Assembly (NCBI GenBank): GCA_019828595.1
Contig: JAHQRK010000006.1
Span: 2,356,001-2,420,000, forward strand
From: Aphanomyces cochlioides
Taxonomy: Eukaryota > Oomycota > Saprolegniomycetes > Saprolegniales > Verrucalvaceae
Length of the DNA: 64,000 bases
Direction of reading: 5' to 3'
Shown here: positions 47,580 through 56,274 of the stretch, piece by piece
Numbering within the stretch: the first letter of the stretch is position 1
How the letters are laid out: each line of letters begins with the position of its first letter
Program-made: the position numbers and the translations under genes
Notes under the pieces: generated by a model
Seen by the model: the letters and a program-made list of their open reading frames with translations, nothing else
Database searches by the model: none
Told to the model about the DNA's origin: nothing

Positions 47580-47791
47580 GTTCAACTGTTTTTTTTTCAA
47601 GGTGCGGTTATTAAGTAGTTTTAACCGGATATACTACGAAACTTGATATTGCCTTCTCTCATTAACCAGCTGATCAGGCTCACGCGGGGGGTGGGCGTGC
47701 ATGGTTTCTTCGAAGCCACTACACCCCCGGTTGCTGCCGACCAGCAGCGTGCACCAAAAGCTTGCGCACTCCCGGTATTGTTCAACTGTTT
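47580..47791 (-). mobile_element. SINE-like insertion with 12-bp target duplication
   Basis: GTTCAACTGTTT occurs exactly at 47580-47591 and 47780-47791 and brackets 188 bases. Just inside the left copy is a T9 tract, which on the minus strand is an A-rich 3' tail (CTTGAAAAAAAA). Both flanks are Copia sequence (GTVQLF left, VQLFVMGVDKCVKRFSFSDV right), so the insertion is younger. Length, tail and long duplication fit a SINE; I could not identify convincing pol III A and B boxes. Confidence 0.6.
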
Positions 47792-48051
47792 GTCATGGGT
47801 GTAGATAAGTGTGTAAAGAGGTTCTCATTCAGCGATGTTTGTTATGTGCCAGGCGCACAGTCAAACATTCTGAGTGAGAACTTTCTCAAAAGAGTCGATG
47901 TCATTAACAGTCTGAGTGGACCGTACAAGTAAGTGTTTGTAAAGGTGCACTACAGTTTGTTGCAGTAAGTGGGACGTACAACGTTAGGCATTACTACCTC
48001 AGAGAGAGCCAGTTACAATGTTTACATGCTAAGTCGCGCCTATGCAGACCT

Positions 48052-48704
48052 GTGACAGTGACTGACCCGACTAAGGCAGAGGCTCTTCTAAAAGACTGGC
48101 ATGTACGCATGGGTCATGCTAATAGAGAGGTTGTGATGTTTACACTTAGTAAACCTGAGCTGCGTGGTGCTCCTACTGATCCTATTCACCTCCTTAAGTC
48201 GGTGCAGTTCTTTTGTAATGTGTGTGCTGAAATGAAAATGCGTCGCATGTCCTATCGGAATGTTGCTGTCTCTCGACACCTTGTTACAGTACACATGGAC
48301 ACAAATGGACCGATTAGAACGAAAGGAACATTTGGGGGAAAGTTTGGAATAAAGTATTACGTTAATATAGTGGATGATTTGTCATCCTGGCGTTGGTGCT
48401 TTGTCCTGAAGAAAAAGAACCAAGTGTTCAGTACAGTGAGAAATCTCCTGCAGAAACTGGACAGAAGTGGTGATCTTACAGTAAGAATCATCAGGAGCGA
48501 TGGAGGCACTGAGTTTGTTAATTCAGAATTAGAGGATTTCTGAGAGACTAAAGGTATAAAGTTTCAGAGGTCTATTCCATATTCACATGAGGAAAACGGC
48601 TTAGCAGAGCGAGGCCATCAAACGAAATTGGCCATGGTGCGGTGCGCACTACTGGATGCCCAGTTGCCTGCCAAGTGATGGCCAGGGGCTTTAGTCTACT
48701 GTAA
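48052..48704 (+). pseudogene. Copia pre-integrase and integrase core
   Basis: Contains the His-Cys finger (WHVRMGHAN, FFCNVCAEM) and the DDE core: first Asp in TVHMDTNGPI, second Asp in IIRSDGGTEFVN, Glu in PYSHEENGLAERGH. In-frame stops at 48541-48543 and 48676-48678 interrupt it. The frame then enters a foreign insertion after 48704. Confidence 0.75.
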
Positions 48705-49394
48705 AGACTAACGTCGGCTAAAAGTCGGCTGAGCAAGTATACTGAATCCAAGATTTAGCGCCGAAAATAGGACATATTTCGATCATGTATACTTTTATCT
48801 TAATCTTTGTATGAGATTTATGTTTATGTATTCCTAGAGTCGTCGACCAACATATTTGCAATAGTTTTGATGCTGAATAGATGTATTTCAGAGAAAAGAG
48901 CTCTGCCCACGATTCACCTGCCAACTTGGAGTTGCCCATGAGGACTTTGGATTTCTTCTGGTATCGTGGTAATAAAGTGAACAATGAGCATGCGAGATTA
49001 ACGAGATAACAAAGTGAACAATGAGCATGTGAGATCAACAAACAAAAGGAACGGTTCACAGCTTTAATTTACAAGAAATACAGAATGATCTGGACGACTT
49101 CTCGATATTCTGTGTGTCTTTCATAGAAAACTAAAGGGGAAACAAATGCTCAACGTCCATGACTCTGCTTGAAGAAACGAGAGTTCACATTGCCCATGGT
49201 CAGTAAATCATTTACATGCATTGTAATGCATGAATCGATGTTAGCAGCGAGATTCCTAGCACTTCAGAAAACTCCAGCTGCCCGAGCTCACTTCATGATG
49301 ACTGTGATGCTTTTTGATTGATTGAAATGATAGAATTTAAAATTACATGATTGGTTCATCTTAAAGTCGACCGACAGAAGAGCAATATACTACT
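48705..49394. mobile_element. Unclassified insertion with TGTAA duplication
   Basis: TGTAA at 48700-48704 and 49395-49399 brackets 690 bases without Copia homology. Joining the flanks recreates the expected integrase sequence (GALVY on the left, YVQNRTSMHRLGYRTPYEVL on the right). The two ends share a loose direct similarity (AAAGTCG ... GAGCAA(G)TATACT), which could be short terminal direct repeats. No protein coding capacity recognised. Confidence 0.55.
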
Positions 49395-49399
49395 TGTAA

Positions 49400-50077
49400 C
49401 TACGTTCAGAACAGAACATCTATGCATAGACTAGGCTACAGGACGCCATACGAAGTTCTGTACAACAGTAAGCCTGATATGAGTCATCTTCATATATGGG
49501 GATGTGTATGCTTCGCGCACATCCCAAAGGAACAAAGAACAGATAAGAAGTTGTCTGCTCGAGCGGTGAAATGTCGCTTCCTAGGAGTTTCGGAGGATTA
49601 TAAAGGCTATCGCCTGTTGGACATGAAGAATAGTCGTTTCTTTGTCGCAAGAGATATTCTGTTTGATCCTATCTATGTAAGGCATTGCGTCATGCATATT
49701 TAACGAAAAGTACTGCATTAAAGGCAGGTGATATTGTCAGCAAAGCTTTCAATTGTACCACGCCTACGCTTGACAACGACGAGCTACAGGACGTATCTCA
49801 CTTGGACGTCGTGGATCGGCGCTCTAAAAGGAGCCGATACGTTGACGCTGGTGTGTCAGTCAACGAAACAGTGGGATTTAACATTCCCACCTCCCAGGAG
49901 ACAAGCAATCGTGCTTCTCCGACAATTTCGACAGTCTCTAAAGGAGAGGCACCCATGGAGGCAGCTCGAAGGAGTCGTGAACGTAAAAGACCTGCATATC
50001 TTAAGGATTATGTTTGTTTAACTTCACTAATACAGAGGCCTGGTAAATATACACGTACAGTTGTACTTGAACTTTGA
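49400..50077 (+). pseudogene. Copia integrase C-terminus and linker
   Basis: TPYEVLYNSKPDMSHLHIWG, CFAHIPKEQR and KLSARAVKCRFLGVSEDYKG are the usual Copia integrase C-terminal blocks. After a stop near 49703 the linker continues (DVVDRRSKRSRYVDAG, AARRSRERKRPAYLKDYV) until the stop at 50077. No reverse transcriptase follows. Confidence 0.75.
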
Positions 50078-50226
50078 GACTGATTCTTGCGACCTCTAGC
50101 ATATTATATTATAAAATTTGTCAATAATGATATTTTAGAGGGAATAGGTTAATGGCTCATAGAAGTCTTTGCAAATTTTGACATGGAGAGAGCACTCACG
50201 ATCGTGAAGACCTGTACAGCCTCGAG

Positions 50227-50686
50227 ATGAAGCGGAATGTTCTGCTTGCTCTGACAGAGCTTACGCAAAAGAAGGTATCAGAACTTAGCTGCATTCCGCT
50301 CCGCACAGTCCAAAATTTTGTGCGAGAGAAGAACACAATTCAAGCGTCTCTCCTCGCCAAACGACGTCAACACTTAGGAGCTCCAGGCCGCAAGGAAATC
50401 CTTCCAGGGGGTGATGTAAGTTATTATAGACTTTATCTCATTGTTATACTAGGATTTATTGGACTACATGATTGCAATGAGGGAAAAGAACTTTCCCTTG
50501 AAGACTTACCATGTAGTTCAGCAAGTCAAAGCTCATCATCAGGAGTGGGTAAATGAATATTCTGCGTCAAAAGAGGATCCTTATAAATCATTATTTAACT
50601 TATGTAGGGACTTCGTTTATCGGCACGGTTTTTCGCGCCGAAGAGCTTCAACGGAACAAGCAATGATCACATTCTTTAGCCTTTGA
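50227..50686 (+). CDS. Pogo-like HTH/CENP-B-type protein, truncated transposase
   Basis: Two exons: 50227-50415 and 50453-50686 with a 37-nt GTAAGT...CTAG intron; 140 residues. The first part looks like a psq-type HTH (KKVSELSCIPLRTVQNFVRE); the second resembles a CENP-B/Tc5 HTH (DYMIAMREKNFPLKTYHVVQ, LCRDFVYRHGFSRRRAS). Pogo and Tigger transposases begin this way and continue with a DDE domain, which is absent here because a stop follows. It may be a relic or a protein derived from a transposase. Its 3' end overlaps a 58-base block repeated at 52599. Confidence 0.55.
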
Positions 50687-50732
50687 GATCATTCTTCGAG
50701 TGACTTGATGTATTGTTTGTTGCATACGGATT
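50675..50732 (+). repeat. 58-bp duplicated block, copy 1
   Basis: TTAGCCTTTGAGAT(C/T)AT(T/G)CTTC through TATTGTTTGTTGCATACGGA occurs here and at 52599-52656 in the same orientation, with about eight differences. It spans the stop of the pogo-like gene. Confidence 0.65.
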
Positions 50733-50955
50733 ATGAGACCTCATGAAATTTGCTATTCAATATCAGTATTGTTGTCTTTAAAGCGATGACGTCCACTGCT
50801 GCAGATGCCATCGACTATTGTACTTGATCATTCGACCGACGTGACGGCAAGGAATCATTTTCACGACAAATGCTGCATGGCACGCATTGTACTTTGGCTG
50901 TTCCCATGGGCAAACCTCACACTTTGCACTTTGCTTCCTTCTGGAACGGTCCACC

Positions 50956-51393
50956 ATGGCTGGTCCACACACGCGAAGGAGCCTCAACCAACAAATCCGA
51001 AGGATTTGCAATGACGCAGCCGAGGATTATGTTCCTGAGAAGAACGAATGGAAACTCGCGAGCGCACAAGTGAAGGCGATACCAGCCGACCCCAATGACA
51101 CCGCTCTGCGTGAGTACTTGGAGTTTCTCTTGCAAAATGCCAGCAATCGCTGGATGGAGCTGGGACAACAGAGCAATCCAAACTGGGGTTTAGTGTTTCA
51201 CCTGCTCCTCCTCGTGCTATCAATTGGAGCATATGGGCTTGCGATCGGGATTGAGAACTACAAAGTGTTCTTTGCTTCGCTGTTTATGAATATTGTCGTC
51301 GCAGCTCAGGCTCTTAGCCGACATGCCGGATGGAGCGTTAAAGAGTGGTACCGGTGCGGATGCTTCGGACGACAACCCTATATCAAATCTTGA
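50956..51393 (+). CDS. Small membrane protein, unknown
   Basis: Single exon, 145 residues, from ATG 50956 (the open frame extends upstream only with alternative codons). The soluble N-terminus is charged (AAEDYVPEKNEWKLASAQVK) and is followed by two hydrophobic helices (LVFHLLLLVLSIGAYGLAIG and KVFFASLFMNIVVAAQAL) and a short Cys-containing tail (RCGCFGRQP). The pattern resembles small V-ATPase- or ER-assembly-type membrane proteins (for example Pkr1-like), but I cannot assign it. Codon use and base composition match the housekeeping genes rather than the surrounding transposon debris, which argues for a real gene. Confidence 0.72.
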   Translation: MAGPHTRRSLNQQIRRICNDAAEDYVPEKNEWKLASAQVKAIPADPNDTALREYLEFLLQNASNRWMELGQQSNPNWGLVFHLLLLVLSIGAYGLAIGIENYKVFFASLFMNIVVAAQALSRHAGWSVKEWYRCGCFGRQPYIKS

Positions 51394-53360
51394 ATTGTTC
51401 ATCCTTGTCAACAAAGTGCATGTCCTTCTTCATCAGCGTTGAGTGGCAGGTTGGAGAAGTGATTATATGAGTCGTGTATGGCAGCTTGTTTCGTGTGCTC
51501 TCATGACTGAAATATGATATCGTAAACTAACGGAGTGTTGGAGTGCGTTGTGATATGATAATTATAGTTGATTAAGGTTTCCCGCCTGTTTTTTAGCGTG
51601 CTAATGAAAAGCACGCTGTGTTGCAATCTCTGTGTTTTTCATATTAATTTTGCTTAATACGTACAAATACTAGACTTGAATAAATTTGACATAATCAGAA
51701 AATTACTTAACATATCGTGGTTGTGATAATATCACAACAACGAAATGTTGTTTGTAATGCAAAGACCACTCAACACTTCGGAAACACAAAAGTCACTTTG
51801 CAATTGATTGAACGACGCATCGTTGGTCTTTCACAAGCTGAAGTTTGAATTGAGACAACGAGTATCAAACATTTCAGCAGTAAACGATATCATTCTGTAA
51901 AAGGCAGAGGGGTCTCATGTTGGCGTGCATGAGATTGGACTATCTTATGTCAAAACGATCGAGCGTAAGCCTGGTTCAAGATTGCCTTATGACCATCCAT
52001 TTATTTACTTTCCTCAAAACTGTACTCGAATCATTTGATATGAGAAAATGATGAGACCACAGTCGAATAATGCCTCGAGAATGTCCTTCCTCAAGATTTG
52101 ATCACAATGCCAATCGAGAATAATTTTCCGTTTTCAATTTTAGTGCAGACTTGGATACTTCCTGATTTCTTTCTGGTGAAAGAATCAAACAATTGATATG
52201 ATATTGGTACGATGCTCATTACTGAGAACTCATGATTACATAGAAATACCCTATGACAGAGATTATCCCACAACAAACATTAAGCCATAAGTCGTAATCA
52301 AACAACGCAAATGATTCAACCATACAACATATAGTTACTCCGTTATCCAGTCTTCAACTAGAGCCATAAAGCATTCACGAACAAGTCGAATGATTCTACT
52401 ATACACTGAGTCGTACTTTTCAGATTCAGACAACGAAGATTCCTCTAGAACTCTTGTTTATGTCGTCTAGAAGAGTGCATGGTTTAAAGTTTTGACTTTG
52501 AACATGCTAGCTCTGTATTTGGAGATTTTTTGGAGTTTCACATTTTTAGGATGATGTATATGGTGATGTAGTCTGTTCTAGTTATCGGGCAGTAGCCTTT
52601 AGCCTTTGAGATTATGCTTCAAAGTGACTTCATCTATTGTTTGTTGCATACGGATTCATATAGAAGTTATAAGTAATTCGAGCTCACCACTGCGAGTTGA
52701 ACACAGAAACGTTTTGGTCATTAGACACTAAGTAAGCAGATAATATTGCAAACTGTCCACACACTGCCCTCTTTTACTAGCGTAAAAACATTGCAAGAAG
52801 GGCGAGCTTAGTCTGATGGTATCCATTGCTTTGTACGTTTATGTCTGGAGTAGACTGCACCATGAGCGTAAGTGGTCTACAATTGACGACAACGTTTCAT
52901 ATGTCGTGATTTTTTTGTTTATATTGAGACTGTTCTTGTTTGCAATGTAATATTGTCCGATAGCTTAATGTCATACCTACCTTCGACTTGCAGCTCTTCA
53001 TCAGACAACGATGATCTATAATATATTAACACCTAACGCCGTAATATTTGAGGCACAAGTTTTGCTGACGGGATGTCACCATCTGGCAAATAGTGATTCT
53101 TTGATGCGATTGCTAAAGATGAACTATAGTCGGTATGTGACTGGTTTACTTTTCATAGGGTGTCTAATAATTCATCGTTGTGACGTTGATATAACAACTG
53201 AAATCAAGAGGTGATAAAAGTGCAGGGTTTTGTAGTGTTCAAAATTGCATTTTTTATTGTGTGGGAGATGCAATTACCGAAACGTGAAAGAAAACGCCAA
53301 ATATCGGTTCATAGTGGAATTCTACCAATCAGAGCTTCAGTGCCAAATTGTCGGATCATC
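51394..53360. other. Gene-poor AT-rich stretch
   Basis: Nearly 2 kb with no supported gene. It contains a hairpin-capable AGCGTGCT...AGCACGCT at about 51594-51616, a 19-base perfect palindrome around 51729, and the second copy of the 58-base block at 52599-52656. The right end is probably the upstream region of the RMDN-like gene. The 53211-53360 stretch is open in that gene's frame but lacks a better start. Confidence 0.45.
52599..52656 (+). repeat. 58-bp duplicated block, copy 2
   Basis: Matches 50675-50732 in the same orientation. It lies in gene-poor sequence and suggests the 3' end of a second, more decayed copy of the pogo-like element. Confidence 0.65.
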
Positions 53361-54988
53361 ATGAGCTGGGAGCGATCCGCGTTCTACATTGCAGCGGCAT
53401 TTGGGCTCGCCACTGGTGCAGTGCTCGTGTATCGCTATGCAACGAGTGGGCTTGGTGGCGACAGGTCAGTCGATGAGGAAGAAATCCCGGATGTGACGAC
53501 TACAACCGCGACGAGTGGTCCACAGTCGTCTTCAACCCCAAGAGCAATTGCAGTGGAAACCACAACGCGATCGATAGCGGCAGAAGCGAGTTTATCGCCA
53601 TTACCAACAGATGAAGAGCTAGAAATGAATCGACTTGTCGTGCAAGAAGGAAATATGCTGCTTTCATTGTTCGGTTTGGCGTTCTTGGCGATAGTTGCTG
53701 TTGTCGCGATCGTCGTTGCAATGACCAACCAAAGCATTGACTCTGCGCTCAACAATGAAATGTTCCCACCACTCGTGTTTATCGGATTGGGCATTCTTGC
53801 AGGTATGCGACATAGAGGTGATGCCTTCATTGACTGCTACCTTTTTCAGCTTCATCCGTTCATTCTACCAACCAGCGCAACTTGATCTCGCCATTGCCGT
53901 CGATTATTTCAGAGAAGGGTGTGCCATTTCACGAGATTGAAGAACCCGACACTGTTCAAAAGAGCCCCCGAGTACCATCCTCTGTTCCTCCAAATGCTTC
54001 AGACATTCCACCTGTACCACAACGTAGTCCATCCTCTCACCAACCAAGAGCCCCGACCAGTGCACCAACTGAAAAACCCAGCCTCAACAAACTTATCACC
54101 CGAGCTGATGAACTCTACAATAACGTATGCTTTGGTTTTGAATCAGCATTAGAACAGTCTTCGTAGGTGCAATACAAAGAGGTCAAGTCGTTCCTCGACG
54201 CCAATCTGCCACATTATCCGACCGATGTTGACTTGGTCTGTCCTGAAAGCTTAGCTGTTTTGATGTTTGGGTTTAGTTGTGGCGAAGTGCTCGGGCATGT
54301 CAAGATTTGACCACTGAAACCAGCGACGAGGAAGCCAAGAAAGCTCTTGTGTTTGAGGTGAATTGAACCCTTCAACTGACACTGATTGCTATGCAGGGTA
54401 TGGCATTTGCCGAACGTGCGTACGATGCAAACCCAAACGATGCGATGGCAAACAAGTGGATGGGCATCATGATTAGTTCGTGCGGTAACTACCGTGACAC
54501 GTCGGAGAAGATCAAAGGCGCTTACAAAATCAAGGTGCAGTTTCCCATGGGCTTTGTACTAAATGCTGGCGTTGCGCAGAATTTCATTTCTCGTGCGATT
54601 GAGCTCAACCCGACGGATGCGACGTCCCACAACATTTTGGGCCAGTGGTGCTTGGCATTTGCCAACTTGAGCTGGCTTGAGAAACAAGCCGCGACGATGC
54701 TGTTCGGCCGACCGCCCCAAGCCTCTTATGACGACGCAGTGCGCCATTTCCACGATGCTGGTAAGGACTACAAGTGCAAGCACGATGATGACAAGACTCT
54801 GCGATGCAGAAAACATTAGTCCTGGCTTTTGGAAGAAAAATACGTATCTTATGGGCGAGACGTACGCCAAGATGAAGAACTTTCAGGAAGCCAAGCTCTG
54901 GCTGATCAAAGCCCAACAGATCCCGATCAAAACTGCAGAAGACAAGGAAGTGCAAGGCCAGATCGAATCGCTCTTAGCCAAGTTGTAA
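53361..54988 (+). CDS. Regulator of microtubule dynamics (RMDN/FAM82)-like TPR protein
   Basis: Seven exons: 53361-53802, 53850-54124, 54167-54235, 54277-54357, 54397-54534, 54580-54760 and 54810-54988; 454 residues. Two hydrophobic segments (AAFGLATGAVLVYRYA and LLSLFGLAFLAIVAVVAIVV) anchor it to a membrane. A Pro/Ser-rich linker precedes the RMDN core: ADELYNN, DLLWRSARACQDL, GMAFAERAYDANPNDAMANK, IELNPTDATSHNILGQWCLA, YLMGETYAKMKNFQEAKLWL. RMDN proteins tether ER and mitochondria or bind microtubules through TPR helices. The intron at 54535-54579 is 45 nt without a stop; the family pattern (YKIK followed directly by the IELNP helix) supports its removal. Confidence 0.88.
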
Positions 54989-55006
54989 CTCATATGTTAG
55001 GACAAT

Positions 55007-55582
55007 TTATTGCCTTCGTGCTGCTTTTCTCTCTTTTCCTTTGAGACGGCGTGTAGGAGCTCCCGTGTCGAGTATGGACCGCCGAATGGCTTCGCGTAGA
55101 TCTTCATCGTCCTCATCGTCCCCTTGAAACTGAGCACCAGCGTTATCCTCATCGTCTTCTTCAACATCGTGTTGAGCGGGTTGATTCCGAATCTGTTGTT
55201 CAAAATGCTCGGTGGTCAATTGGCCAGCAAGTCGCTGATTTCTCGAGTTGAACACCGAATATGCACTTGGAAGATTCACAGGATTGCCGTTTTCATCGAC
55301 AGCCACTGAGTCCTTCTCTTTGTCGCCCAAGTTGGCCAAGATCACGACGAAGAGAGATACAATGACGTACAAAGCGACCGATTCGAGTTCGCCGCTATAG
55401 ACCAACCCAACGGTCCAGAGTCCAAAGTAGATCGTATTGCGAAGCGTCTTCCACGTCAATAGGCTGAGTACCTGGTCTTTGGCTGGAACAAGTGCTTTGA
55501 TCTCTTCCAGTGTCTGGGCATTCACTCTAAGGAAGGGCGGCACGAACGGCGTCAATGCTGCCACGAGTCCGTCGTATCCCAT
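55007..55582 (-). CDS. SAYSVFN-domain membrane protein
   Basis: Single exon, 191 residues. Two or three hydrophobic segments (TIYFGLWTVGLVYSG, VALYVIVSLFVVILAN) precede the diagnostic SAYSVFN motif (LPSAYSVFNSRNQRLAGQLT). The C-terminus is acidic, with a UIM-like EDLREAIRRSIL and a basic end (RLKGKERKAARRQ). Animal SAYSD1 recognises UFMylated ribosomes at the ER translocon, so a role in ER translation quality control is likely by family. It is convergent with the RMDN-like gene; the stops are 18 bases apart. Confidence 0.9.
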   Translation of the reverse strand: MGYDGLVAALTPFVPPFLRVNAQTLEEIKALVPAKDQVLSLLTWKTLRNTIYFGLWTVGLVYSGELESVALYVIVSLFVVILANLGDKEKDSVAVDENGNPVNLPSAYSVFNSRNQRLAGQLTTEHFEQQIRNQPAQHDVEEDDEDNAGAQFQGDDEDDEDLREAIRRSILDTGAPTRRLKGKERKAARRQ

Positions 55583-55783
55583 CTTCTCCCAATAAAAATC
55601 ATGTCCATTGTTTTCTTTTTTATATTTAAGATTTCAAGAATTCAGTACGTAAAAGCCAAGCAAAAGTTTTCTTTTATTCGATTCTAAAATTATTTTCACT
55701 GTCTTTTTCTTTCATTCCCAACTTTGTTGAACTTTTTATTTGTGTCTTTCCATTTATTTCTCTGAAATTCATTGTTGAACCAC

Positions 55784-56238
55784 ATGAGCACCGTCGGTAA
55801 TAGAGATTTCGCCATTGACGTGACCGGCCACTTGGAGGCCGACGGCAAAGCCGTGCGATTCTACGTTGAGATGCAGACGGAGAGAATGCGCTTTGGCTTC
55901 AATGGACGCTACTCTGAGCTTCGCCTCCTTCACTCAAGACTTTTGGGCGTCATCAAGCGATTGACAAGGAACTTGATCTGCCATCGTTTCCACAGAAGCA
56001 TCTCCTTGAAGACATGCGAACGCCAGCCAACGTGGCGCGACGCGAAGCCGAGTTCTTTGAATACTACACACTTCTCGCTACCAACGACTTGGCTGTCGAT
56101 TGGCTGGCCGCTCAACACGACGCTCGAGTATCATTAGCTCCTCATGAGAGTGAGAAAGACCACGTCGAGTTCACACCGCCCGTACCGCTTATGAAGAAAC
56201 AGTGTTCGAGTAGTCGAAGGTCACGGAATGGTAATTGA
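55784..56238 (+). CDS. PX domain protein with apparent 1-nt frameshift
   Basis: A PX phosphoinositide-binding domain starts at ATG 55784 (FAIDVTGHLEADGKAVRFYV, FGFNGRYSELRLLHSRL) and continues in a different frame after about 55955 (IDKELDLPSFPQKHLLEDMR, EAEFFEYYTLLATN) to the stop at 56238. No GT-AG intron can bridge the two frames, and the conserved RYSEL and LPSFPQK blocks sit too close for one, so a single missing base near ATCAAGCG is the simplest explanation: a real indel (pseudogene) or a sequence error. PX proteins sort cargo on endosomal membranes. The gene is convergent with the IQ protein, 36 bases away. Confidence 0.7.
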
Positions 56239-56274
56239 GAATCAAAAGGGTTTATACCGTCGATTAAATAGCAT

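Larger units (their letters stand above)
45115..50077 (+). mobile_element. Decayed Copia retrotransposon with nested insertions
   Basis: Gag, zinc knuckle, protease, pre-integrase, integrase and integrase C-terminus occur in Ty1/Copia order on the plus strand, broken by frameshifts and stops. Protease motif VLDSGCGMHTT lies near 46455. The pre-integrase H/C finger (WHVRMGHAN, FFCNVCAEMK) begins near 48090. The linker before the RT domain ends ERKRPAYLKDYV near 50010. Reverse transcriptase and RNase H are missing, and no LTR pair was found, so the element is dead. It is interrupted by a TIR element (46555-47536), a SINE-like element (47592-47779) and a further insertion (48705-49394). Confidence 0.85.

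Noticed and set aside
47592..47779. tRNA gene or tRNA-derived head inside the SINE-like element
   Set aside because: A GGCTTCGAA string resembles a B box, but spacing and folding do not give a cloverleaf.
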